Positions 53,144-62,737 are shown, counted from the first letter of the stretch. The stretch: DNA of 64,000 nucleotides from JAAYZB01 sp035379945 (GCA_035379945.1 DAOSWG010000001.1:1-64000); one strand, 5' to 3'. Notes: generated by a model not told the origin, from the letters alone. A program made the numbers and translations.

Positions 53144-53632
53144 CTATTTACTGACTGAAGCCATCTTTTTGTCAATGGCCTTTTTGACAATCGGAGGAAC
53201 AAATTTGGAAACATCCCCTCCGAATTCGGCCAGTTCCCTTACGGATGATGACGAGAGATAGGAATACTGTCCTTCCGTCATCAGAAAAGCCGTATCGATA
53301 TCCGGAGCGAGTTTGCGATTGAAATTGGTGAGTTGGAATTCGTAATCGTAGTCGGTCACTGCCCGCAATCCGCGAAGGATGTGACTTGCCCCAAGCAATC
53401 GGCAATGTTCCACAGTAAGGATATCCGATTTGACCACTTCGATGTTTTTGTAGTTTTTCAAAACTTCTTTTACCAGTTCGAACCTTTCATCGGATGTGAA
53501 AAGAGTCCTTTTACTGGGATTGATGGATACCGCGACAAACAATTTATCGAACAGTTTCGCTCCCCTTTCGATGATGTCAAGATGTCCGTTTGTTATCGGA
53601 TCGAAACTTCCGGGATAATATCCTACTTTCAT
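53144..53632 (-). CDS. coaD: Pantetheine-phosphate adenylyltransferase
   Basis: Enzyme of 162 residues for the fourth step of coenzyme A synthesis (4'-phosphopantetheine plus ATP to dephospho-CoA). MKVGYYPGSFDPITNGHLDI carries the T/HxGH nucleotidyltransferase motif. LRGLRAVTDYDYE and the ISSTxR counterpart SYLSSSSVREL complete the active site. AAGGAGG immediately before the ATG at 53632 sets the start; it lies one base after the rsmD stop codon. The rsmD-coaD pair is standard in Bacillota. A secure call. Confidence 0.97.
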   Translation of the reverse strand: MKVGYYPGSFDPITNGHLDIIERGAKLFDKLFVAVSINPSKRTLFTSDERFELVKEVLKNYKNIEVVKSDILTVEHCRLLGASHILRGLRAVTDYDYEFQLTNFNRKLAPDIDTAFLMTEGQYSYLSSSSVRELAEFGGDVSKFVPPIVKKAIDKKMASVSK

Positions 53633-53633
53633 T

Positions 53634-54200
53634 TCATACCTCCTTGTGGCGATAAAAGACAAACTTGCTGATGCCAACATCTTTTGTTTTTATGAGTTCA
53701 AGGGAACCATGTCTTTCTTCGACACTGCCGCTGATCGGTAATTCAATAACCAGGATTCCTTCTTGATTAAGCAAATTTCTTTTAAAAACGATTTCTACGA
53801 TCTCATTCCATATTTCCATTCTGTACGGAGGATCCGCCAGGATCAGATCATACGAAGAATTCGTATTCTTAAGGAATTCGATTCCGTCTGATTTTACAAC
53901 CTTTTTATTGTTAGAAGAAACGTTCAGCTTTTTCAGATTGTTATCTATAGTCTTGCAGGCGGTCATGTCGTTATCGACAAATGTGCAACTTTCGATGCCA
54001 CGGCTCATAGCCTCGATCCCCAAAGCTCCGCTTCCCGCAAACAGATCGAGCGCCATTCCGCCATCAAAATACTGTCCGATGACATTAAAAAGCATTTCCC
54101 TGTTTCTGTCCGTAGTCGGTCTTGTGTTGTTCCTGTCGACTTCATTTATCAACAAGTGTTTCCATTTTCCGGATACGATCCTGAGCACTTCGATCACCAT
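53634..54200 (-). CDS. rsmD: 16S rRNA (guanine-966-N2)-methyltransferase RsmD
   Basis: SAM-dependent rRNA methyltransferase of 184-188 residues. The N-terminus has LRIVSGKWK and RPTTDRNREMLFN. The SAM motif is ALDLFAGSGALGIEAMSRG, and the catalytic motif IV is ADPPY. Either ATG 54200 or GTG 54188 could be the start; the GTG places LRIVSGK at the N-terminus as is usual for the family and has GGTGAT just upstream, so it is quite possible. It precedes coaD by one base in the same operon. Confidence 0.95.
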   Translation of the reverse strand: MVIEVLRIVSGKWKHLLINEVDRNNTRPTTDRNREMLFNVIGQYFDGGMALDLFAGSGALGIEAMSRGIESCTFVDNDMTACKTIDNNLKKLNVSSNNKKVVKSDGIEFLKNTNSSYDLILADPPYRMEIWNEIVEIVFKRNLLNQEGILVIELPISGSVEERHGSLELIKTKDVGISKFVFYRHKEV

Positions 54201-54245
54201 CTAGAATTTTAACACTGCCAGCCAGATAAAGCAACTCCCGACAAG

Positions 54246-54266
54246 AGAAAAAGGCCTTTCGGCCTC
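54246..54266 (-). terminator. Terminator of the M42 aminopeptidase gene
   Basis: AGGCC, loop GAAA (minus strand), GGCCT followed by a T-run. It overlaps the stop codon of the aminopeptidase gene. Confidence 0.7.
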
Positions 54267-55323
54267 ATTCAAAAGTGATTTGGTTGACTATTTCATTATC
54301 GAGCGCAGAAATGAGCTTTTCCACCAAAAGGACCGCGTTGTCGTAATCATCCTCGTGGATGATTGTCGTATGCGAATGAATGTATCTTGCCGCCAAGCAG
54401 ATCGCGATAGACGGACATCCACTTTTGGTCAGATGGATTTTGCCGGCATCAGTGCCGCCGCGATTGAGATAAGACAGCTGATAAGGAATATTTTCCTTGT
54501 CGGCCAGTTCGGTCACAAACCTTCTCAAGCCCACATGGCCGACCATGGAACTGTCATATACCATGAGACAGGGTCCCTTTCCCAGACAAACATCGTTGGC
54601 GCCTCCCGGATAATCGGTTGCGATCGTCACATCCAGGGCAATGCCGATATCCGGATCGATCTGGAAGGCGGAAGTTCCCGCTCCCCGAAGTCCGACTTCT
54701 TCCTGGACCGAACCAACGCCATAATATGTGTTCGGATGCGGCATCTTCTGCAAGCGGTCGAGAACTTCTAAAACCAGGCCGATGCCGATCCGGTTGTCGA
54801 AAGCTTTAGCCAGCAGATATTTGGGATTGGCCAGTTTCTTGAATTCGATATATGGCGTAATCATGTCGCCAACTCTGATTCCTTGTTCCAAAGCTTCTTC
54901 CTTGTTTGCGACGCCGATGTCTAAATACATGTCATTAAGTTCGACGACTTTCTTTCTCTCTTCGGGATCAAGGATGTGTGGCGGTTTCGACCCGATGACT
55001 CCTCTGATCTCTTTGCCTTCCATCGTGGTCAGAACGAATTGCTGGCTCAAGAGCACATGTCCCCACCAGCCTCCGGCCGGTATGAATTTGATATAACCCT
55101 CTTTGGTTATTTCCGAAACGATGAAGCCAATTTCATCCATGTGTCCCGCAACCATGATTCTTGGGCCATCTGCTGTTCCGGTTTTTTTAAGAATGACCGA
55201 ACCCAATTTATCATGACTTATTTCCGCCTTGCCGGCAGCGTGCAACTCGATGAATTCCCTGACCAGTCTTTCATTGGCAGGAATGCCTTTCAACATTGTT
55301 AATTCTTGTAAAAGCTCACTCAT
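54265..55323 (-). CDS. M42 family metallopeptidase (glutamyl aminopeptidase type)
   Basis: Cytoplasmic aminopeptidase of 352 residues forming large dodecameric particles in the family; it trims peptides from the N-terminus. Metal ligands are in VAGHMDEIGF (His, Asp), the bridging Asp in LAKAFDNRIG, VQEEVGLRGA (Glu-Glu), LDVT and YIHSHTTIIHEDD (His). An AAGGAGGT site lies just before the ATG. A probable 6S RNA is encoded in its upstream region on the same strand. The family is secure; substrate preference is not predictable. Confidence 0.94.
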   Translation of the reverse strand: MSELLQELTMLKGIPANERLVREFIELHAAGKAEISHDKLGSVILKKTGTADGPRIMVAGHMDEIGFIVSEITKEGYIKFIPAGGWWGHVLLSQQFVLTTMEGKEIRGVIGSKPPHILDPEERKKVVELNDMYLDIGVANKEEALEQGIRVGDMITPYIEFKKLANPKYLLAKAFDNRIGIGLVLEVLDRLQKMPHPNTYYGVGSVQEEVGLRGAGTSAFQIDPDIGIALDVTIATDYPGGANDVCLGKGPCLMVYDSSMVGHVGLRRFVTELADKENIPYQLSYLNRGGTDAGKIHLTKSGCPSIAICLAARYIHSHTTIIHEDDYDNAVLLVEKLISALDNEIVNQITFE

Positions 55324-55350
55324 ATTTTACCTCCTTCAGCAAATAAAAAT

Positions 55351-55524
55351 ACATGGACAGTTGGAAATCACTCGAGCAGACAAACATCTACCCAATGGTG
55401 GGCGTCTCTTGCTTTTCCTTCAGGATTCCTAAAAAATTAGATTTAGGCATTCAACACCGGAAACGCCTCGACTCCCTTTTCTTTCATTGTAGGTCGCGGG
55501 TGAGTGATTTCCAACCGTCCATGT
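55351..55524 (-). ncRNA. ssrS: Probable 6S RNA
   Basis: An RNA of about 174 bases that folds into a rod. A closing stem of about 22 pairs joins 55502-55524 with 55351-55373 and has one G-U type difference. A large central bubble has a small hairpin CCCA/TGGG on its 3' side, and a terminal stem-loop GCGTTTCC...GGAAAAGC is capped by CCTAAA/TTTAGG. A long duplex with a promoter-like central bubble is the hallmark of 6S RNA, which binds sigma-A RNA polymerase. A consensus promoter lies exactly at its 5' end and a T-rich stretch follows its 3' end. I could not align it to known 6S sequences from memory. Confidence 0.68.
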
Positions 55525-55532
55525 ACAAATTC

Positions 55533-55561
55533 ATTATATATAACGCTTGTTGCTTTGTCAA
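55533..55561 (-). promoter_or_regulatory. Consensus promoter of the probable 6S RNA
   Basis: Minus strand TTGACA (55561-55556), spacer 17, TATAAT (55538-55533): a perfect sigma-A promoter. The start point would fall at about 55525, the first base of the closing stem. Confidence 0.88.
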
Positions 55562-55598
55562 CAAGCCCTCCAAAAAGTCAGTGAAAACCGTTTGCACT

Positions 55599-56102
55599 TC
55601 AGCTAAGCGGGTTTTGAGACAGGCGCAAAACAATATGAAACAGATTGACAAATATCCATATATAAATGCCAAGGAGCAACCAGCAAAGAATAAAGAGACC
55701 GATAAAAACGGGAATTTTCAACAAAATAGTTATAAGAATCAAGGCTAAGGAAAAGATACTTGCGGCATAATAAACCGCTATAGAAAGCAAAATATACACC
55801 CAGGTCTTTGTTTTTGGGAAAAGCGCTTTGGTCCTTCCGTATAAGGCGATGCATATGGAAACGACAAAAAACAATTGACCGGTTATAACAAATGCGAAAA
55901 CGATCCAGAAACCATAGTCGTCCATACCGGTTATACCTTGAGACAAAATCTTCAAGCCACTGGTTATGATCATGGAAATCCCTATAATCAGGGCAATCCC
56001 CATCAACACTAGCGAAGTAATGAAAGCTCTTTTCTTGGAAACGAGTTTATTTATAGATACTTCATCCATTCCTTTCAAACCGCAAAACAACAGCCTGAAC
56101 AT
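55599..56102 (-). CDS. Small integral membrane protein of unknown function
   Basis: Protein of 167 residues with four hydrophobic segments (about 27-50, 65-90, 100-120 and 124-155) and short polar loops; not recognised by me. GGGGAGGAA precedes the ATG at 56102. It lies between ppdK and the 6S RNA promoter and seems to be a single-gene unit. No catalytic motif or signal peptide is visible. Confidence 0.65.
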   Translation of the reverse strand: MFRLLFCGLKGMDEVSINKLVSKKRAFITSLVLMGIALIIGISMIITSGLKILSQGITGMDDYGFWIVFAFVITGQLFFVVSICIALYGRTKALFPKTKTWVYILLSIAVYYAASIFSLALILITILLKIPVFIGLFILCWLLLGIYIWIFVNLFHIVLRLSQNPLS

Positions 56103-56179
56103 GATCTATTCCTCCCCGATCCTGATATAGCAATATTAACATGAACTAATCAGCGCTTCAATGGTTTTGTATTATTGAT

Positions 56180-56216
56180 AAAAGAAAAAGACGACGCATT
56201 TGTATGCATCGTCTTT
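56180..56216 (-). terminator. Terminator of ppdK
   Basis: Stem of 12 pairs with one mismatch (56187-56198 with 56205-56216), followed on the minus strand by TTTTCTTT. Confidence 0.88.
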
Positions 56217-56230
56217 GGATGATTAAATAT

Positions 56231-58852
56231 TTAGCGCGGATTCTTGATGTTCGCATGCGCTGCGGCTAAACGGGCAAGCGGCACCCGGAAAGGCGAGCAG
56301 GAAACATAAGTCAGTCCGATTGAATGGCAGAACTCGACAGAAGCTGGATCGCCGCCGTGTTCGCCACAGATTCCCAGTTTGATGTCAGGACGGACGGATC
56401 TTCCGAGTTCGACGGCCATCTTCATGAGTTTGCCGACACCCTTAGTATCCACATGAGCGAACGGATCGCTTTCGAAGATCTTCTTGTCATAGTAATCGGC
56501 CAGGAATTTGCCGGCGTCGTCTCTGCTGAATCCGAAAGTCATCTGTGTTAGATCATTGGTTCCAAAGCTGAAAAATTCGGCTTCTTTGGCGATCTCGTCG
56601 GCTAACAATGCGGCACGTGGGATTTCGATCATCGTACCGACATGGTATTTAAGATCGACATTGTTTTTGGCGATGATTTCGTCGGCTGTCTTGACAACGA
56701 TATCCTTGACATACTTAAGTTCTTTTACGTCTCCCACAAGCGGAATCATGATTTCTGGTACAACTTTGCCGCCGCGGCTGTTCACGTCAATGGCGGCTTC
56801 GATGACCGCTGTTGTCTGCATGACAGCGATTTCCGGATAGGTGATCGTCAGTCTGACTCCGCGGTGTCCCAACATCGGATTGGTTTCATGAAGACTGTCA
56901 ACCGTGGCTTTCAGCTCTTCATAGGTGATGCCCATATCCTTGGCCAATTCTTCAATGTCTTCTTTGGCGGTCGGGAGGAATTCATGCAAAGGCGGATCAA
57001 GGTAACGGATGGTGACGGGGAATCCGTGCATTTCTTCGTATAAACCGATAAAATCCTTTTTCTGCATTGGAAGCAGTTTGGCCAAAGCAGCTTTTCTTTC
57101 TTCTAGTGTCTTCGAAACGATCATCTCGCGCATAGCGGGAATCCGGTCAGCATCGAAGAACATATGTTCGGTGCGGCATAGTCCGATGCCTTCGGCACCG
57201 TAGTTGTATGCAACCTTGGCGTCTCTGGGATTATCGGCGTTGGTTCTTACTTTGAGGGCCCGGTATTTGTCGGCCCAACCCATCAGTTTGGCGAAATCGC
57301 CGGAAACTGTGGCGTCGACCGTTTTGATCTTTTCACCGTAGATTTTTCCTGTGGATCCGTCAAGCGAGATGAAATCGCCTTCGTTGTATTTCTTTCCGCC
57401 CACTTCGAAGTATTTCGCTTCTTCGTAGACTTTAATGGATCCGGCTCCGGCCACGCAGCATGTTCCCATGCCTCTTGCGACGACGGCGGCGTGCGAAGTC
57501 ATTCCGCCTCTGGCGGTCAAAACACCTTTCGCAACGACCATTCCTTCAATATCTTCCGGAGATGTTTCCTGACGAACCAGTACGACGGGATTTCCCTTCT
57601 TGGCGAGTTCCTTGGCACGTTCGGCTGTGAAGACGGCCATGCCGGAAGCAGCGCCCGGAGAAGCGTTGAGTCCAGTGGCGATGACGGTGGCGTTTTTCAG
57701 AGATTCCTGATCGAACTGCGGGTGAAGCAGGCTGTCGAGTTGTTTCGGTTCGACTCTGAGAACGGCTTCTTTTTCGCTGATGAGGCCTTCATCGACCATC
57801 GATATGGCGATCTTCAAAGCGGCCTGAGCGGTCCGTTTTCCGTTTCTTGTCTGCAACATGTAGAGTTTGCCTTTTTCGATGGTGAACTCCATGTCCTGCA
57901 TATCTTTGTAATGAGCTTCCAGTTTGGAAGAAATATCCAAGAATTGAGCGTAAACGGCAGGGTTGTCCTTCTCAAGTTCGAAAATCGGTTTCGGAGTCCT
58001 GATTCCGGCGACGACATCCTCGCCCTGGGCGTTGAACAGATATTCGCCGAAGAACTTCTTCTCGCCGGTCGACGGATTTCTCGTGAAAGCGACGCCGGTT
58101 CCGGAATCGTCTCCCATGTTTCCGAAGACCATCTGTTGGACGTTGACGGCTGTTCCCCATTCGTAAGGAATATTGTTAAGACGTCTGTATGTGTTGGCGC
58201 GTGGGTTGTCCCAGGAACGGAATACGGCTTTGATGGCTTCCACCAATTGAACTTTAGGATCCTGCGGGAACGGTTCTCCCTTGAGCTTCAGATATTTTTC
58301 CTTGTAATTCTTGACGATTTCTTTGAGATCGTCGGCGTCAAGCTCGGTATCCTGCTCCACGCCTTTGGCTTCTTTCCTGCTATCGAGAATTTCTTCGAAG
58401 TTGCTCTTGGAAATCTCCATAACGACATCGGAGAACATCTGGATGAATCTCCGGTATGAGTCATAGGCGAAACGCGGATTGTTGGTCAAATTAGCAAGTC
58501 CTTCGACCGCTTGGTCGTTAAGACCGAGATTCAGAATCGTGTCCATCATTCCGGGCATGGAAACCCTGGCTCCCGAACGCACGGATACGAGCAATGGGTT
58601 GTTGATGTCTCCGAATTTCTTTCCGACAACTTTTTCGGTTTCGGCGAGAGCATTTTCGACCTGGGCCATGATTTCATCGTTGATCATGCGTCCGTCTTTG
58701 TAGTATTGCGTGCAAGCTTCGGTTGAAACGGCAAATCCTTGGGGAACCGGCATTCCGAGTTTGGTCATCTCGCAAAGGTTGGCTCCTTTTCCTCCGAGAA
58801 GGTTCCGCATGGAAGCGTCGCCTTCCTTAAACAAATAAACGTACTTTGTCAT
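56231..58852 (-). CDS. ppdK: Pyruvate, phosphate dikinase
   Basis: Enzyme of 873 residues interconverting PEP, AMP and PPi with pyruvate, ATP and Pi. The N-terminal ATP-grasp domain has YLFKEGDA and LLGGKGANLCEM. The swivelling domain has the phosphohistidine His454 in GGMTSHAAVVARGMG. The C-terminal PEP barrel has GIGLCRTEHMF, MIEIPRAAL and GICGEHGGDP. Full length. In fermenters it often works glycolytically with PPi to gain extra ATP, or provides PEP for glycogen. AAAGGA precedes the ATG, with TATAAT about 40 bases upstream. A dedicated regulatory kinase (PDRP) is not next to it. Confidence 0.97.
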   Translation of the reverse strand: MTKYVYLFKEGDASMRNLLGGKGANLCEMTKLGMPVPQGFAVSTEACTQYYKDGRMINDEIMAQVENALAETEKVVGKKFGDINNPLLVSVRSGARVSMPGMMDTILNLGLNDQAVEGLANLTNNPRFAYDSYRRFIQMFSDVVMEISKSNFEEILDSRKEAKGVEQDTELDADDLKEIVKNYKEKYLKLKGEPFPQDPKVQLVEAIKAVFRSWDNPRANTYRRLNNIPYEWGTAVNVQQMVFGNMGDDSGTGVAFTRNPSTGEKKFFGEYLFNAQGEDVVAGIRTPKPIFELEKDNPAVYAQFLDISSKLEAHYKDMQDMEFTIEKGKLYMLQTRNGKRTAQAALKIAISMVDEGLISEKEAVLRVEPKQLDSLLHPQFDQESLKNATVIATGLNASPGAASGMAVFTAERAKELAKKGNPVVLVRQETSPEDIEGMVVAKGVLTARGGMTSHAAVVARGMGTCCVAGAGSIKVYEEAKYFEVGGKKYNEGDFISLDGSTGKIYGEKIKTVDATVSGDFAKLMGWADKYRALKVRTNADNPRDAKVAYNYGAEGIGLCRTEHMFFDADRIPAMREMIVSKTLEERKAALAKLLPMQKKDFIGLYEEMHGFPVTIRYLDPPLHEFLPTAKEDIEELAKDMGITYEELKATVDSLHETNPMLGHRGVRLTITYPEIAVMQTTAVIEAAIDVNSRGGKVVPEIMIPLVGDVKELKYVKDIVVKTADEIIAKNNVDLKYHVGTMIEIPRAALLADEIAKEAEFFSFGTNDLTQMTFGFSRDDAGKFLADYYDKKIFESDPFAHVDTKGVGKLMKMAVELGRSVRPDIKLGICGEHGGDPASVEFCHSIGLTYVSCSPFRVPLARLAAAHANIKNPR

Positions 58853-58962
58853 ATTATTATCCTTTCCATATAGTTTTTATATCCTATAGAATTATATCAT
58901 ATATATATTGCCAAATACAAACAAAAGCGCCGGGCCTTTGACTACGAAAGCGTTTTTATTTT

Positions 58963-60576
58963 TCATCCCGACATTTTAGCGAAAAGCGATTCGGATGTTC
59001 TGTCGACTATCTGCAGGAAAACAAAGAAAAACACATAGTTTATAAGACTTGCGGCGCATAAGGCGCCCATGGATCCGATAGTATCGGCTAACCAGTAATA
59101 AACGAGCCCTGATATGACTAAAAACCCGAATCCGGAAAACACTCCGATCATCGCGCCGACGCTTTGCTTGACAACTTCCGTCTCGTTCAGAAATTCGAAT
59201 TTCGGGAAATGCAGATTGATAAATGATCCGAAAGCCGAGGATGCAAGCGATAACGACAGGGTGTAAAGGAACATCACCAAAAGGTTGATGATGGTCGATC
59301 CGATCCCGAAATAAATCAATACGAGAGAAACGATGGCAAAAGGCATCACCAGCAAAACATTGAAGGCCATCTTGGCTTCCATGACTTTCTTCGCTTCCAA
59401 AGGCAGACTTTTGATGATCCAAAAATTCTTTCCTTCCAAAGAAAGGCTGATAGCAGACGTATATACCATGGTGATGCAAAATCCCACAAACAGAAGTGTG
59501 ATCGCTTCAGGAGTTATTGTACTCGAAGTGATCGTAGCCATGAATTCGGCGATCTTGGCTTTGTATACGACCGACAGAATACCGGCAATCATAAGCATCA
59601 ATAATCCGAAGCCGGCGTTAACCGCGTAAATAGGCACGCTGAGGAACTTTCTGAACTCTTTCCTTATGATTGCCTGGAAAACGGGCTGAGACTGTGAAAC
59701 GGCCGTTTTTACGCTTGTCCTGGTCTTTACGGACATATTTTTCTGATTTATCTTGACCGTCCATTTTGCCACCAAATAAACGAAAAGGGCGAATGGAACC
59801 GTATTGGAGACGAAAAGCAATAAGAATGACAAAATGTCATGATTATGGATAGCATCCGCAAACCATCCCATCGGCAGATAGTATTCCTTCATTCCTTCGA
59901 CGAGTCCCTGTTGGTTTAATAGAGGATTGACATCATTTGCCGTAGAAATGTTGAGCCACAGGGAAAACGCCATGATGCAAAGGAAAAGCAAAAGCATGCT
60001 GATGATGTTCAGAATGTTGCGGTTACGGAAACCGGATGCAAGTCTGGCAACGATCATGGATAGAAAGGAAAATACCACAATCGGGATCAGACACATCAGA
60101 GGTAAAGCAATCAAGAACAATAAAAGACCGATAATGGAAAAATCGTAATAGAAATAAGCAAAAGCAATCGGAGCCGCCAAAATGAAGACACCGATATAAG
60201 TAATTATAAGCATGACCGTCATTTTGGCCATGAAAACCGTGTTAGGTTTTAGGGGGAGCGGTTGCAAAATCTCGAAATCTTTGTATTTGAACAGATATCC
60301 GTTGGCCCGGAACAAAACCATGATCAGAGTCATTCCGGTTGTGTAGAGAAACAGATACATGAGCATAAGCTCGATAACACCCAAAGAATCGAAAACTTCG
60401 GCAAGATCCATGAAGAGAAGCCCGAAGAAAAACCACCAAGCGCCGATGGCATAAAGGAACAGAAAGCCGAGCAGAATGGCTTTCTTTTTCGATTTCCTGA
60501 CATCGATGCCCAAAAACCGTTTAAGCGAAAAGTTTTCCTTGAGGAAAACCCGCATCAAGATGAGATACTGTTTCAT
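58963..60576 (-). CDS. ABC transporter permease (large ABC-2 type)
   Basis: Membrane protein of 537 residues with about twelve predicted helices in two halves. The segment KYKDFEILQPLPLKPNTVFMAK and the repeat MVYTSAISLSLEGKNFWIIKSLPL resemble Bacillota permeases of about 540 residues that pair with one ATPase. It overlaps the ATPase gene by four bases (ATGA at 60573-60576). Substrate unknown; drug, peptide or lipid export are all possible. Confidence 0.83.
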   Translation of the reverse strand: MKQYLILMRVFLKENFSLKRFLGIDVRKSKKKAILLGFLFLYAIGAWWFFFGLLFMDLAEVFDSLGVIELMLMYLFLYTTGMTLIMVLFRANGYLFKYKDFEILQPLPLKPNTVFMAKMTVMLIITYIGVFILAAPIAFAYFYYDFSIIGLLLFLIALPLMCLIPIVVFSFLSMIVARLASGFRNRNILNIISMLLLFLCIMAFSLWLNISTANDVNPLLNQQGLVEGMKEYYLPMGWFADAIHNHDILSFLLLFVSNTVPFALFVYLVAKWTVKINQKNMSVKTRTSVKTAVSQSQPVFQAIIRKEFRKFLSVPIYAVNAGFGLLMLMIAGILSVVYKAKIAEFMATITSSTITPEAITLLFVGFCITMVYTSAISLSLEGKNFWIIKSLPLEAKKVMEAKMAFNVLLVMPFAIVSLVLIYFGIGSTIINLLVMFLYTLSLSLASSAFGSFINLHFPKFEFLNETEVVKQSVGAMIGVFSGFGFLVISGLVYYWLADTIGSMGALCAASLINYVFFFVFLQIVDRTSESLFAKMSG

Positions 60577-61286
60577 GCTTCGTTCAACAGTTCAAGGAAG
60601 ATCTGCTCTAGTGATTCCTTTTTGATAATTTCCTGAGTGATGCCGTTCTCAACTATTTTTCCTTGTTTGATGATGGCTACCTTGTTGCAGAGTTTCTCTG
60701 CGACTTCGAGAACATGGGTTGAAAAGAAGATCAAAGCCCCCTTGTCGCACATCTCGCGAAATACTTCCTTGAGCAGATAACTGGCTTTCGGATCGAGACC
60801 GACAAACGGTTCGTCTAATAACATTACCTTCGGTTCATGGATTAAGGCCCCCATGATGACGATCTTCTGCTTCATTCCGTGCGAATAAGACTGGATCGGA
60901 TTTCCGAGCACCGAATCCATTTCAAACATCTTCGCATATTTTTCCACAAGTTCCTTGCGCCTGTCGGGAGCGACTTCGAAGACATCTGCCATGAAATCGA
61001 TATATTGCATGCCGGTAAGTGATTCATAGACATCGGGATTGTCGGGAATATAGGCAATTTGCCTTTTTGCCGCAATCGGGTTTGTCTTGATCGATTTACC
61101 GCCGATCAACACATCGCCTTTCTCGAAATCGATGATCCCCGCAATCGATTTCAACAGCGTAGTTTTTCCAGCGCCGTTATGACCGATAAATCCGTAGATA
61201 TCACCGTTTTCGATCGTCAGTGTAATGTCGTCGCAAGCCAGTTTGACACCGTCGTAGCTTTTAGATAAGCCAATGATTTCCAGCAT
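60573..61286 (-). CDS. ABC transporter ATP-binding protein
   Basis: ATPase subunit of 237 residues. Walker A GHNGAGKTTL, signature YSHGMKQK (in place of LSGGQ, common in ABC-2 exporters), Walker B VMLLDEP and H-loop FFSTHVL are all intact. GGAGGAAA selects the ATG at 61286. It works with the 537-residue permease whose gene overlaps it. Related to the exporter remnant at the left edge of the window, which lacks the H-loop histidine. Confidence 0.94.
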   Translation of the reverse strand: MLEIIGLSKSYDGVKLACDDITLTIENGDIYGFIGHNGAGKTTLLKSIAGIIDFEKGDVLIGGKSIKTNPIAAKRQIAYIPDNPDVYESLTGMQYIDFMADVFEVAPDRRKELVEKYAKMFEMDSVLGNPIQSYSHGMKQKIVIMGALIHEPKVMLLDEPFVGLDPKASYLLKEVFREMCDKGALIFFSTHVLEVAEKLCNKVAIIKQGKIVENGITQEIIKKESLEQIFLELLNEA

Positions 61287-61397
61287 GTTATTTCCTCCAA
61301 TGAATAAAGTCATTTATGTTTATAATGCAACTGATTCGTTTCGCCAACAAAATTCTTGCTTTTTCGGAAAATCTTGTTTATAATATGAAAAGCAAGC

Positions 61398-61471
61398 GCT
61401 CCTATAGTTTAATGGCAAAACACAGCAATGGTAATGCTGAAATTCTAGTTCGATTCTAGGTAGGAGCACCA
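61398..61471 (+). tRNA. tRNA-Thr (anticodon GGT)
   Basis: A 74-base cloverleaf with encoded CCA. Acceptor GCTCCTA/TAGGAGC, a small D arm GTTT/AAAC, anticodon stem CAGCA/TGCTG around ATGGTAA, giving GGT. G1-C72 and C2-G71 fit threonine identity. A terminator follows. Confidence 0.92.
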
Positions 61472-61480
61472 CGGATAATC

Positions 61481-61504
61481 AAAAGGGCAGAACGCCCTTT
61501 TTTA
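61481..61504. terminator. Bidirectional intrinsic terminator
   Basis: AAAGGGC, loop AGAAC, GCCCTTTTTT between the tRNA-Thr and convergent glgC. Confidence 0.9.
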
Positions 61505-62737
61505 TTTTAGTGTCGATCCTGAAGGAACAATGTTGTCTTCGATATTCTTGAGATCCGCCGTTTTGAAGATCCGGCAGTTTCTTCCGATCACCATGTTTTT
61601 CGGAACCATGATGTTTTTACCGAGCACGGTTATTCCTGAAGCTAACAAATCGGGATTTTCCTTGTTGGGAGTCAGATCGTCGCCGAAGCCGACGAAAGCG
61701 TTGTCGCCGATGACCGTGTTCTTGTCGATGATACAGTGATCGACAATGGCACCCGGTTTCACTTCTACATAGTTCAAAAGAACGCTGTTGGTGACTTTGG
61801 CAAGCGGATGGACGATGACACCCGGGGAAAGGACGCTTCTTTCCACATTTCCGGCTACGATGGCTCCGTTTGACAGAAGCGTCTGTCTGATGACAGCTTT
61901 AGATCCGATTTTGACAGCGGGAAGCTCTTCCGATTTCGTATATATTTTCCAGTTGGTATCGTACATGTCGAGTTGAATCTTATCAACTGTCTCGATCAAT
62001 TCAAGATTTGCTTCCAGATAAGCGTCATAAGTTCCGACGTCTTTCCAGTAAGAATTGAACCTGAAGGCGTATACTCTGTTCTTTTCGATCATTCCGGGTA
62101 TGATATGTTTTCCAAAATCCAGATCGGGAGTATCGTTGTTTTTCAGCTGATCAAGCAATGTTTTGGTATTGAAAACATAGATTCCCATTGATGCGAGATC
62201 GGATGTAGTCTGTTTCGGTTTTTCTTGGAATTTGTAGATTTTACCTGATTGATCGGCTTCCAGCATTCCGAAACGGAAAGCGTCCTTCGGATCGATGATC
62301 TTGCATCCGACCGTTAAGTCGGCGCCGGTCATGATATGCTGGTTGATCATGTCGCGGTAATCCATCTTGTAGATATGATCACCAGAAAGAATCAGAACAT
62401 AATCCGGATCACTTTGTTCGATGTAATGGAGGTTTTTACGTACGGCATCGGCCGTACCCATATACCACTGGCTGTGCGGTTGCAATAACGTCACTTTCGA
62501 ATCTCTTCTGTCCAGGTCCCAAGGCCTTCCCGAACCGATATGTTCGTTAAGAGAGAAAGGCAGATACTGCGTGAGAATGGCGATGTTGTAGATGCCGGAA
62601 TTGGAACAGTTAGACAATGTGAAGTCGATGATCCTGTATTTACCGGCAAAAGGGACAGATGGTTTAACCCGGTTTTCCGATAGGATATCGAGACGTGATC
62701 CGCGACCTCCCGCCAAAATCAAAGCAAGCACTTTCAT
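61502..62737 (-). CDS. glgC: Glucose-1-phosphate adenylyltransferase
   Basis: Enzyme of 411 residues making ADP-glucose for glycogen synthesis. The N-terminus LALILAGGRGSRLDILSENRVKPSVPFAGKYR carries the nucleotide-binding and regulatory motif. SGDHIYKMDY and YWKDVGTYD are the catalytic and glucose-1-phosphate blocks. The C-terminal left-handed beta-helix (about 290-400) is typical. It overlaps glgA upstream by four bases (ATGA), so the order of transcription is glgA-glgC. A secure call. Confidence 0.97.
   Translation of the reverse strand: MKVLALILAGGRGSRLDILSENRVKPSVPFAGKYRIIDFTLSNCSNSGIYNIAILTQYLPFSLNEHIGSGRPWDLDRRDSKVTLLQPHSQWYMGTADAVRKNLHYIEQSDPDYVLILSGDHIYKMDYRDMINQHIMTGADLTVGCKIIDPKDAFRFGMLEADQSGKIYKFQEKPKQTTSDLASMGIYVFNTKTLLDQLKNNDTPDLDFGKHIIPGMIEKNRVYAFRFNSYWKDVGTYDAYLEANLELIETVDKIQLDMYDTNWKIYTKSEELPAVKIGSKAVIRQTLLSNGAIVAGNVERSVLSPGVIVHPLAKVTNSVLLNYVEVKPGAIVDHCIIDKNTVIGDNAFVGFGDDLTPNKENPDLLASGITVLGKNIMVPKNMVIGRNCRIFKTADLKNIEDNIVPSGSTLK

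Noticed and set aside
57491..58459. 322-residue plus-strand frame opposite ppdK
   Set aside because: Antisense shadow of ppdK; its length comes from the codon bias of the real gene and it has no recognisable motif.
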